Positions 1 through 5,128 of a stretch of DNA of 6,277 nucleotides are shown here, in pieces. Below the pieces are notes generated by a model. The model had not been told where the DNA came from. It worked only from the letters and a program-made list of their open reading frames with translations, and searched no databases. The position numbers and the translations under genes were made by a program. The stretch is from NCBI GenBank assembly GCA_900556365.1, contig USOG01000086.1, positions 1-6,277 of the forward strand, read 5' to 3'. The number at the start of each line of letters is the position of its first letter. Positions within the stretch are counted from its first letter, which is position 1. This DNA is from an uncultured Collinsella sp. Lineage in GTDB: Bacteria > Actinomycetota > Coriobacteriia > Coriobacteriales > Coriobacteriaceae.

Positions 1-8
1 TGAAATGA

Positions 9-37
9 AAGGGCGCTGACCTTTCGGTCGCGCCCTT
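9..37 (-). terminator. Possible rho-independent terminator downstream of ileS
   Basis: AAGGGCGC at 9-16 is perfectly complementary to GCGCCCTT at 30-37. GACC (18-21) and GGTC (26-29) extend the stem past a single bulged T at 17, leaving a TTTC loop. Read on the minus strand, the stem ends in CCCTTT and continues as CATTTCA, which is a weak, interrupted T tract. Read on the plus strand it is followed by GAAATT, so it fits less well as a terminator in that direction. It lies about 140 bases beyond the ileS stop. Calling it the ileS terminator is an inference. It could also end a gene to the left of the window. Confidence 0.4.
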
Positions 38-86
38 GAAATTGAACGTCAGATTGTCCAAATGCGGCCCGCGCAGCATCGGCAGG

Positions 87-110
87 TCCGCCGTTCGGCA
101 GAACGGCGGA
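87..110. repeat. Perfect 10-bp palindromic hairpin (REP-like?)
   Basis: TCCGCCGTTC at 87-96 is the exact reverse complement of GAACGGCGGA at 101-110, around a 4-base GGCA loop. Neither strand carries a T tract after it, so it does not look like an intrinsic terminator. A GC-rich perfect palindrome in a spacer behind a gene is the usual form of a repetitive extragenic palindrome or an RNA 3' stabiliser. Only one copy is visible here, so repetitiveness cannot be shown. Confidence 0.45.
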
Positions 111-150
111 ACCCCCAATTGCCGCTCTGGCGGGTTTGCAGCGTCGAGCC

Positions 151-178
151 GTTACGCGGTTTGGTAAAACTGCGTAAC
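151..178. other. Hairpin overlapping the ileS stop codon
   Basis: GTTACGC (151-157) pairs with GCGTAAC (172-178). The pairing continues inward with GGTTT (158-162) and AAACT (167-171), including one G-U, around a GGTA loop. As minus-strand RNA the same stem has one A-C mismatch. The stem touches the TAG stop of ileS (180-178). There is no T tract on either side, so it is not an evident terminator. It is the innermost of three hairpins in the ileS 3' tail. Confidence 0.4.
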
Positions 179-2979
179 TAAAGTGCCTCCGCGCAGCGCT
201 TGCAAATATGCGCGTGGCCGTTGTACTCGCCGACGGTGGTGCGGTAGTTCCAGCAACGGTCGCAGCACTCGCCCTCGGCAGCATCAATGCAGACGGAAAG
301 CTCTTCGCCCTGGGTCAGCTCAACATCGGAGACGATGTAGAACTCGGCCAGGTCGACCGCTTTGTCACCAGTCAGCAGCGCGTACATCTCGGCGGGAACG
401 ACCGCCTTGACGCGAACCTGCTGGCTCTTGGTGAAGGTGCCGGCAGAACGGGCATCCTCAAGGGCCTTGGTCACGGCGCTACGGAGCTCAAGAGAAGCCT
501 CGAGCACGCCCTCGAACTCATTGGCCTCGTCGACCGTGATGGGCGACTTGTACCAATCGAGCAGCGCGGCGTACTTCTGGTGATCGACGCAGCCAGCGGG
601 CGCATATGCCATGGCCTCGTCAACCGTGTAGGACAGGATCGGCTGCAGGTCGCGCATGAGCATCGAGAAGAGCTCGGCCAGCACGGTCTGGGCGCTGCGA
701 CGCTCGAGCGAGCCGGGCTTGTCGCAGTACAGACGGTCCTTCAGGGCGTCGAGGTACACGTTGGAGAGCTCGGTAACCACGAAGTCATAAAGCGCACGGT
801 AGGCGCGCGGGAACTCGTAGCTGGCGTAGGCGTCGTCGACCTCGGCCTGAACCTGAGTCAGGCGGGCAACCATGAGCTTGTCGAGCGGCAGCAGGTCGGC
901 AAAGGCGACGCCGTCGGTCTCGGGCTCAAACTGACCCTCGAGCTCGGAGAGCAGGAAGCGCAGCGTGTTGCGGAAACGACGGTAGGCATCGGACGTACGA
1001 GCAAGGATCTCGTGGTCGATGGACACGTCGGAGCTGGTATCGACGGATGCAACCCACAGACGGATGATGTCAGCGCCCATCTCGTCGCAGACCTTATTGG
1101 GGTCGATGACGTTGCCGAGCGACTTGGACATCTTACGGCCCTGGCCGTCGAGGGTGAAGCCCTGCGAGACAACCGCCTTGTACGGAGCGTGGCCGTTGGC
1201 GCCCACCGAGGTGAGCAGCGAGCTTTGGAACCAACCGCGGTGCTGGTCGGAGCCCTCGAGGTACACATCAGCCGGATACTCCAGCTCGGGACGGTACTCG
1301 CAGACGGCCTTCCAAGAGACGCCGGAATCCCACCACACGTCGAGGATGTCCTTATCGGCCTTGAGGTGATGGCCGCCGCACTTGGGGCAGACGCAGGCCT
1401 CGCCCAGGTAGCTCTCGGGAGCGTCGGTGAACCAGGCGTCGGAGCCCTTCTCGTGGAAGAGCTTGATGACGGCGTCGAGCGTGGCGTCGTTCATGACCTT
1501 CTCACCGCAGTCGGCGCAAGTGTAGCTGGGGATAGGCACGCCCCAGTTGCGCTGACGGCTGATGCACCAGTCGGGACGCTGCTCGACCATGGCGCCGATG
1601 CGGTTGGCCGCGTGGGCCGGATACCACTTAACGTTCTCGCGGACCTCTTTGCCAGCCTGCTCACGCAAGCCGGTCTTGTCCATCGAGACAAACCACTGGT
1701 CGGTAGCACGGAAGAGCACCGGGTGCTTGCAGCGCCAGCAGTGCGGATAGCTGTGCGTGATCTTCTTCTCGAGGACCAGGGTGCCGCGCTCGCGCAGGAA
1801 CTCGATGATGTGCGGGTTGGCCTCGTCGGTATCCATGCCGCTGAAGGGGCCGCCGGTGCCAAACTCCTCGCCGGTGTAGAACTTGCCGTCGTCATCGACC
1901 GGCATGCAAATGTCGGTGATGCCCTCCTTGAGGCAGGCGAAGTAGTCGTCGACGCCGTGACCGGGCGAGTTGTGGACGATACCGGTACCGTCATCGACAC
2001 CGACGTAATCGGCCAACAGTGCCACGCCCTCAACACCGTCAAAGATCGGCTGCTTATAGTGAATGTGATGGAAGGTCTCGGCGGGAACCACATAGGGCTT
2101 GCCGTCGACCACAACCGGGGTGTACTCCCAGCCAAACTCCTCGCAGCACTTGGGAGCCAGGTCCTCGAGCATGACCTCGGCGCGGCCGTCGTGCTCAACG
2201 GCGACGTAGGCGGCACCGGGCTTGAGAGAAACTGCCTGGTCGGAGGGGATGGTCCACGGCGTGGTCGTCCAGATGATAAAGTCAACCGGGCCGTCGAAGT
2301 TCTCGAGGCCGACGGGCTTGGAGGTCATCTCAAAGCGCACGAAGATGGACGGGCTCGTCTCGTCGGAGTACTCAATCTCGGCCTCAGCAAGTGCGGTATG
2401 GCAGTGCTTGCACCAGTGGACGGGCTTGTGACCGCGATAGATCATGCCCTTGTCGAACATGGCCTTGAAAACCTCGATGTCGGCGGCGTCATGCTGGTGA
2501 TAGAGCGTCAGATAGGGGTTGTCCCAATCGCCGAGCACGCCCAGGCGACGGAAGCCGGCCTTCTGCAGCTCGATGTTCTCGACAGCGAACTTATTGCAAA
2601 GCTCACGGATCTTAGCCGTGGAGGTCTGGTTGAACTTCTCGATGCCGAGCTTCTCCTCGACCTTATGCTCGATCGGCTGGCCATGGCAGTCCCAACCGGG
2701 AACATAGGGAACCTCATAGCCCTGCATCATCCAGTAGCGGTTGATCATGTCCTTGGAGATCTTGTTCATGGCGTGGCCGATGTGGATCGGGCCGTTGGCG
2801 TACGGAGGGCCGTCGTGCAGCACGAACTTCTTGTGACCCTCGTTCTTCTTCAGAACCTGCTCGTAGACCTTGTTGTCCTGCCAGTCCTTGAGTCGCTTGG
2901 GCTCGGACTTGGAAAGACCGGCACGCATGGGAAAACCGGTTTTGGGCAGATTCATCGTCTGCTTGTACTCGTTTGCCAC
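178..2979 (-). CDS. ileS: Isoleucyl-tRNA synthetase (class I, bacterial type)
   Basis: This cytoplasmic enzyme charges tRNA-Ile with isoleucine using ATP and hydrolyses mischarged valine. The product is 933 residues, close to the 938 of E. coli IleS. Visible motifs are the HIGH signature in GPIHIGH (residues 63-69), the editing-domain segments WTTTPWTIPSD (237-247) and GTGIVHNSPGHGVDDY (331-346), SRQRNWGVPI (474-483), and KMSKS (616-620). The C-terminal zinc finger has Cys906, Cys909, Cys926 and Cys929. Other CxxC pairs lie at 190/193, 414/417, 488/491 and 531/534; the last two pairs flank an inserted segment and may form an extra metal site. The GTG start at 2979 is chosen because AAAGGGG sits 4 bases upstream. 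The reading frame stays open 15 codons further, but into sequence between the terminator and the ribosome site. An internal ATG at 2955 is a weaker alternative. The gene stands alone behind a T-box leader and ends in TAG. Confidence 0.97.
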   Translation of the reverse strand: MANEYKQTMNLPKTGFPMRAGLSKSEPKRLKDWQDNKVYEQVLKKNEGHKKFVLHDGPPYANGPIHIGHAMNKISKDMINRYWMMQGYEVPYVPGWDCHGQPIEHKVEEKLGIEKFNQTSTAKIRELCNKFAVENIELQKAGFRRLGVLGDWDNPYLTLYHQHDAADIEVFKAMFDKGMIYRGHKPVHWCKHCHTALAEAEIEYSDETSPSIFVRFEMTSKPVGLENFDGPVDFIIWTTTPWTIPSDQAVSLKPGAAYVAVEHDGRAEVMLEDLAPKCCEEFGWEYTPVVVDGKPYVVPAETFHHIHYKQPIFDGVEGVALLADYVGVDDGTGIVHNSPGHGVDDYFACLKEGITDICMPVDDDGKFYTGEEFGTGGPFSGMDTDEANPHIIEFLRERGTLVLEKKITHSYPHCWRCKHPVLFRATDQWFVSMDKTGLREQAGKEVRENVKWYPAHAANRIGAMVEQRPDWCISRQRNWGVPIPSYTCADCGEKVMNDATLDAVIKLFHEKGSDAWFTDAPESYLGEACVCPKCGGHHLKADKDILDVWWDSGVSWKAVCEYRPELEYPADVYLEGSDQHRGWFQSSLLTSVGANGHAPYKAVVSQGFTLDGQGRKMSKSLGNVIDPNKVCDEMGADIIRLWVASVDTSSDVSIDHEILARTSDAYRRFRNTLRFLLSELEGQFEPETDGVAFADLLPLDKLMVARLTQVQAEVDDAYASYEFPRAYRALYDFVVTELSNVYLDALKDRLYCDKPGSLERRSAQTVLAELFSMLMRDLQPILSYTVDEAMAYAPAGCVDHQKYAALLDWYKSPITVDEANEFEGVLEASLELRSAVTKALEDARSAGTFTKSQQVRVKAVVPAEMYALLTGDKAVDLAEFYIVSDVELTQGEELSVCIDAAEGECCDRCWNYRTTVGEYNGHAHICKRCAEAL

Positions 2980-2983
2980 GGTA

Positions 2984-2990
2984 CCCCTTT
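2984..2990 (-). promoter_or_regulatory. ileS ribosome binding site
   Basis: The minus strand reads AAAGGGG, then TACC, then the GTG start at 2979. This match decides the start: the next in-frame ATG (2955) has no purine-rich site in front of it, and an upstream in-frame GTG (3024) begins within the terminator T tract. Confidence 0.8.
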
Positions 2991-3022
2991 CATGTCGTGG
3001 GCGCGCACGCCCGTTGGGCACC

Positions 3023-3059
3023 AAAAAAGCGCCCGTCCCTACAAGCTGGGACGAAGCGC
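3023..3059 (-). terminator. T-box attenuator terminator
   Basis: On the minus strand GCGC (3059-3056), a bulged T, then T and CGTCCC (to 3048) pair with GGGACG, G and GCGC (3039-3029). This gives an 11-bp stem with one bulge and an 8-base loop, followed by six T (3028-3023). The 5' arm contains the CGTCCC that also closes the antiterminator, so the two structures exclude each other. It lies 43 bases ahead of the ileS start. Confidence 0.92.
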
Positions 3060-3111
3060 CACAAAAACGGGCTGTATGCCCGCAAAAGCTCTTCGTTTAA
3101 CCACCCAGCTT
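3043..3111 (-). promoter_or_regulatory. T-box antiterminator
   Basis: AAGCTGGG (3111-3104) pairs with CCCAGCTT (3050-3043) to form the lower helix. ACGAAG (3096-3091) pairs with CTTCGT (3056-3051) to form the upper helix. Between the two helices on the 5' side is the 7-base bulge TGGTTAA (3103-3097). Its TGG can pair with the CCA end of uncharged tRNA. The family consensus of the bulge is UGGNACC, so the last three bases differ. The upper helix is closed by an unusually long loop that contains its own hairpin. Confidence 0.85.
3063..3083 (-). other. Terminator-like hairpin nested in the antiterminator loop
   Basis: On the minus strand CGGGC (3082-3078) pairs with GCCCG (3072-3068) around an ATACA loop, with a possible extra G-U at the base. 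It is followed directly by five T (3067-3063). It does not overlap the bases used by the antiterminator or by the main terminator stem, so it can form in both states. Five base pairs and five T make it a weak terminator or pause hairpin at most. Its function is inferred. Confidence 0.5.
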
Positions 3112-3336
3112 AGATGCCCTCGCCCGCGTATTCGCGCGCTCGCATCCGTTACTCGGCTGGCCTGTATCGACGACCATCTCGGCGATATCTACTAAGACGT
3201 GCCTGCGCGGCACGTCCGTTGGGACCGCAGCTCCGGGGTGATTTTCATCGGTCGCATGCACGGGTTCTCAGCGCTCCCCGCTCTCTGTGGCATGCGGACG
3301 GCCGACTACTCGTCCCCATCAACGCTTATGCGGAGT

Positions 3337-3345
3337 ATGCTAGCA
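3337..3345 (-). promoter_or_regulatory. Extended -10 promoter for ileS leader
   Basis: The minus strand reads TGC then TAGCAT (3342-3337), an extended -10 with the TA and final T in place. A start about seven bases on, near 3330, would begin the transcript just ahead of T-box Stem I, as expected. No good -35 lies 16-18 bases upstream; TTGAGG is present but 24 bases away. The extended TGN element could compensate. The assignment rests mainly on position. Confidence 0.45.
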
Positions 3346-3383
3346 CGTTCCGCGCCGGCGAAAAACCCTCAACACTGGTTTCA

Positions 3384-3399
3384 TACGTAAGAAATTTCT
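3384..3399. promoter_or_regulatory. Adjacent palindromes in the divergent spacer, possible operator
   Basis: TACGTA (3384-3389) is immediately followed by the 10-bp palindrome AGAAATTTCT (3390-3399). It lies between the ileS promoter and the dehydrogenase gene, in an AT-rich patch within GC-rich DNA. This is a plausible binding site for a dimeric regulator of the dehydrogenase, but no specific regulator can be named. Confidence 0.25.
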
Positions 3400-3405
3400 C
3401 GTGGT

Positions 3406-3463
3406 CGTTAGCCTTCTCTAGGAGCAAAATACCTGAAAGCACTTTAACTAACGAAAGAAGGCT
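3406..3463 (+). promoter_or_regulatory. Inverted repeat covering the dehydrogenase ribosome site
   Basis: AGCCTTCT (3410-3417) is the exact reverse complement of AGAAGGCT (3456-3463), which contains the Shine-Dalgarno AGAAGG placed 5 bases before the ATG at 3467. Overlapping it, CGTTAG (3406-3411) is the exact reverse complement of CTAACG (3448-3453). The two pairings share bases 3410-3411 and are topologically exclusive, so the leader could switch between a masked and a free ribosome site. This holds only if transcription starts upstream of 3406. A weak -10 candidate, CAAAAT (3425-3430), would start the transcript after the left arm. I see no clear plus-strand promoter. Confidence 0.4.
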
Positions 3464-3466
3464 GCC

Positions 3467-4549
3467 ATGCGCACAATCGGAATGAGCGACTACACCGTCG
3501 GCGAGGATTGCTTTACCGAGCTGCCCGCCGCACTGGCGGAGTACGGCGCGAAGAAAGTCGCCATCATTGGTGGCAAGCGAGCCCTAGCTGCGGCGCTGCC
3601 GGGCATCGAGGCGGCGCTTGAAGGTACCGACGTCGAGATTCTGGAGACGCGCGTCTACGGCACCAACAGTACGCGCGCCAATATCGCCAAGGTCGTGAAC
3701 TCCCCCGCTTGCCAGCAGGCAGACGTGCTTATCGCCTGTGGCGGCGGCAAGGCACTCGACACCGTCAAGACAGCGGCAATCGAGCTCAAGAAGATTGTCT
3801 TTACGGTGCCGACGATTTGCTCTAACTGTTCCGCCGCGACCGCCATTGCCGTCGTCTACAACGACGATGGATCGCTCGAGGGCTATTCGTACCCCAACCG
3901 ACCGGCGCACATCTTCATCAATCCCAAGATCATCGCCGAGGCTCCGGCGGAGTACTTCTGGGCCGGCGTGGGCGACGCCCTGTCCAAGCAGCCCGAAGTC
4001 GAGTACGCCACGAGCGCCGGCGACCTGGAGCACACCGCCGGCCTTGGCCTGGCTCTTGCCCACACCTGTTCCGAGCCGCTGTTTACCTACGGTGTTCAGG
4101 GTCTTGAGGACGTGCGCCAGAACCTGTCGAGCGAGGCCGTCAAGCAAATCGCGCTCGACATCGTGGTCAACACGGGCTATGTCTCGAACCTGACCAACCA
4201 GAACGATTACTACTACAACTCGAGCGTGGCGCACGCATTCTACAACGCCACCTGCAGCATTCCGCGTGAGGGCACCTACCTGCACGGCGAGGTCGTGAGC
4301 TTGGGCGTGCTGGTGTTGTTCGCCTACACGGGCGACACCGAGAACCTTAAGCGCTATGCTGACTTCAACAAGCAGATGGGGCTGCCCGTAACGCTTGAGC
4401 AGGTCGGGCTTTCCGAGACCGATATCCCTGCCCTGTGCGAGCACGCGCACGCCACCAACGAGTGGAAGCAAGGCAACCCGGAACCCTTCACCGACGAAAA
4501 ATTCGCCGCCGCCATCAAGGCCGCCAACGCCTACGGCCACACGCTCTAG
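3467..4549 (+). CDS. Metal-dependent alcohol dehydrogenase, GldA/HcxA-like
   Basis: The 360-residue product belongs to the iron-containing (group III) alcohol dehydrogenase superfamily, in the branch with glycerol dehydrogenase GldA and hydroxycarboxylate dehydrogenase HcxA (YbdH). These are soluble NAD(P)-dependent enzymes that oxidise polyols or reduce 2-oxoacids. The N-terminal Rossmann-like half carries the nucleotide-binding signature GGGKALDT (residues 92-99), then VPTICSNCSA (114-123). The metal ligands expected from GldA (Asp171, His254, His271 in E. coli) are present as Asp170 in GVGDAL, His256 in SVAHAFYN and His273 in YLHGE. Length is normal and nothing is broken. The start follows AAAGAAGG by 5 bases; Met6 is an in-frame alternative. 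It is a single-gene unit, divergent from ileS, with a terminator just after its stop. The text around VYNDDG and the PEII-like helix resembles HcxA as much as GldA, so the substrate is not assigned. Confidence 0.9.
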   Translation: MRTIGMSDYTVGEDCFTELPAALAEYGAKKVAIIGGKRALAAALPGIEAALEGTDVEILETRVYGTNSTRANIAKVVNSPACQQADVLIACGGGKALDTVKTAAIELKKIVFTVPTICSNCSAATAIAVVYNDDGSLEGYSYPNRPAHIFINPKIIAEAPAEYFWAGVGDALSKQPEVEYATSAGDLEHTAGLGLALAHTCSEPLFTYGVQGLEDVRQNLSSEAVKQIALDIVVNTGYVSNLTNQNDYYYNSSVAHAFYNATCSIPREGTYLHGEVVSLGVLVLFAYTGDTENLKRYADFNKQMGLPVTLEQVGLSETDIPALCEHAHATNEWKQGNPEPFTDEKFAAAIKAANAYGHTL

Positions 4550-4558
4550 ACCCAGGCC

Positions 4559-4599
4559 AAAACCACCACAAGGGAGCAGCACCTTTGTGGTGGTTTTTT
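4559..4599. terminator. Intrinsic terminator between convergent genes
   Basis: AAAACCACCACAAGG (4559-4573) pairs with CCTTTGTGGTGGTTTT (4582-4597), with one bulged T and an 8-base loop. On the plus strand it ends in six T (4594-4599), ten bases after the dehydrogenase stop, and is a strong terminator. On the minus strand the stem begins at the DUF523 stop codon and ends in TTTT, so it may serve both genes. The minus-strand tail is weaker because GGCC follows. Confidence 0.9.
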
Positions 4600-5053
4600 A
4601 TTGCTCCAGCATGCTGGGGTCGAACTCGCTAGCCGGGATCACGCGATAACCGTGGCGGAGCAGTAAATCAACGAAGACGCCGTTGCCCGCCGTAAGGGTG
4701 CCGCTGAATGTTCCGTCGTAGATGCGACCCGCGCCGCACGAGGGACTACGGTCCTGCAGGATGCACGCGGCGATCTCTTCCGGCCCGCCCGCCTGCTCGC
4801 ACATATCGAGCGCTCGTTGGGCACCCATGCGAAATTCGCGATCGACCGATATGCCCTCGCAGGTACGAACCTCTCCGTTCACAATCTCGGACGGCTTGCG
4901 CGGCGTGGGCAGGCCGCCAAAGACCTCAGGGCACACCAAGAGAACCTCGGTCCCCGTACGTTCGCAGGCCTCGACCAACGCGCGGTGGTAGTTGTCGAGC
5001 CCGTTATACTTGCAGCTCTCGCCCATCAAGCAGGCGCTCACCACGATCTTCAT
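4598..5053 (-). CDS. DUF523 family protein, TudS-like Fe-S desulfurase candidate
   Basis: The 151-residue protein is a stand-alone DUF523 domain. The family includes TudS, a [4Fe-4S]-dependent thiouracil desulfurase that removes sulfur from thio-nucleobases. Three conserved cysteines are visible: Cys8 in SACLMG, Cys41 in CPEVFGG, and Cys106 in SPSCG. In TudS three such cysteines hold the cluster, leaving one iron free to bind sulfur. The conserved Glu43 of PEVFGG and LPTPRKPSE (48-56) are also present. No signal peptide or membrane segment is seen, so it is probably cytoplasmic. The start ATG at 5053 is chosen because GGGAGGG lies 6 bases upstream and MKIVVSAC is the normal family N-terminus; an in-frame GTG at 5068 would overlap that site. 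It lies behind ftsH on the same strand but after a terminator. Family membership is firm; the thiouracil substrate is inferred. Confidence 0.88.
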   Translation of the reverse strand: MKIVVSACLMGESCKYNGLDNYHRALVEACERTGTEVLLVCPEVFGGLPTPRKPSEIVNGEVRTCEGISVDREFRMGAQRALDMCEQAGGPEEIAACILQDRSPSCGAGRIYDGTFSGTLTAGNGVFVDLLLRHGYRVIPASEFDPSMLEQ

Positions 5054-5059
5054 ACATAT

Positions 5060-5066
5060 CCCTCCC
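5060..5066 (-). promoter_or_regulatory. Ribosome binding site of the DUF523 gene
   Basis: The minus strand reads GGGAGGG, then ATATGT, then ATG at 5053. The site begins only four bases after the T tract of the ftsH terminator, so the terminator and the translation start are packed together. Confidence 0.8.
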
Positions 5067-5070
5067 ACGT

Positions 5071-5109
5071 AAAACGCCCCATTTGAGATAGAGACTCAAA
5101 TGGGGCGTT
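5071..5109 (-). terminator. Intrinsic terminator of ftsH
   Basis: AACGCCCCATTTGAG (5073-5087) is the perfect 15-base reverse complement of CTCAAATGGGGCGTT (5095-5109), with a 7-base loop. On the minus strand the stem ends in a TTTT run (5074-5071) and follows the ftsH stop by 19 bases. On the plus strand TTCAAC follows, with no T tract. The T run is short for the family but the stem is long. It lies directly in front of the DUF523 ribosome site. Confidence 0.85.
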
Positions 5110-5128
5110 CAACAATGTGCAACCAGCC

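Larger units (their letters stand above)
3023..3330 (-). promoter_or_regulatory. T-box riboswitch leader of ileS (isoleucine specifier)
   Basis: The leader RNA senses uncharged tRNA-Ile and controls read-through into ileS. Read on the minus strand, Stem I is closed by GTTG (3323-3320) with GGGAC a few bases on, pairing with GTCCCAAC (3225-3218). It begins with the typical GATGGGGACGAGTA. The distal part has the conserved ACAGAGAG and GCTGAGAAC elements. On the return strand the specifier is ATC (3242-3240), followed by the usual A and CCCCGGAG. A perfect 8-bp hairpin follows (3216-3196), then a Stem III-like helix with GATGC (3146-3142) and GCATC (3117-3113). The GGGTGG T-box sequence is at 3106-3101 and the attenuator ends in six T. 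ATC codes for isoleucine and agrees with the downstream gene. The intrinsic terminator indicates transcriptional attenuation, unlike the translational ileS T-boxes known in many other actinobacteria. The spacer has no gene of its own. Confidence 0.95.

Noticed and set aside
2952..2993. A 13-codon minus-strand frame starting ATGAAAGGGG, with its TGA overlapping the ATG at 2955 of ileS
   Set aside because: It looks like a coupled leader peptide, but it has no ribosome site, and its own bases form the Shine-Dalgarno for the GTG start at 2979.
2999..3012. GGGCG/CGCCC hairpin between the T-box terminator and the ileS start, considered as a ribosome-site sequestering element
   Set aside because: It does not include the AAAGGGG site, and an alternative GCCC/GGGC pairing competes with it. 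It is probably incidental in GC-rich DNA.
2979..3024. The longer ileS start, a GTG at 3024 adding 15 residues
   Set aside because: It would begin inside the attenuator T tract with no ribosome site, and the added residues do not resemble an IleS N-terminus.
208..3195. A 995-codon open frame on the plus strand, antisense to ileS and its leader
   Set aside because: It mirrors ileS almost end to end. Its translation is a low-complexity Val/Leu/Gly/Asp-rich sequence with no family motif, and it runs through the T-box leader. Long antisense frames are expected opposite GC-rich genes with strong codon bias.
3114..3485. A 123-codon plus-strand frame across the ileS leader
   Set aside because: It lies opposite the structured T-box RNA, is rich in Arg/Ser/Pro, and resembles no protein family. 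It is explained by the RNA element.
3584..4582. A 332-codon minus-strand frame opposite the dehydrogenase
   Set aside because: Same cause: biased codons of the real gene. It begins inside the terminator stem, has no motif, and the plus-strand frame has the conserved metal ligands and ribosome site.
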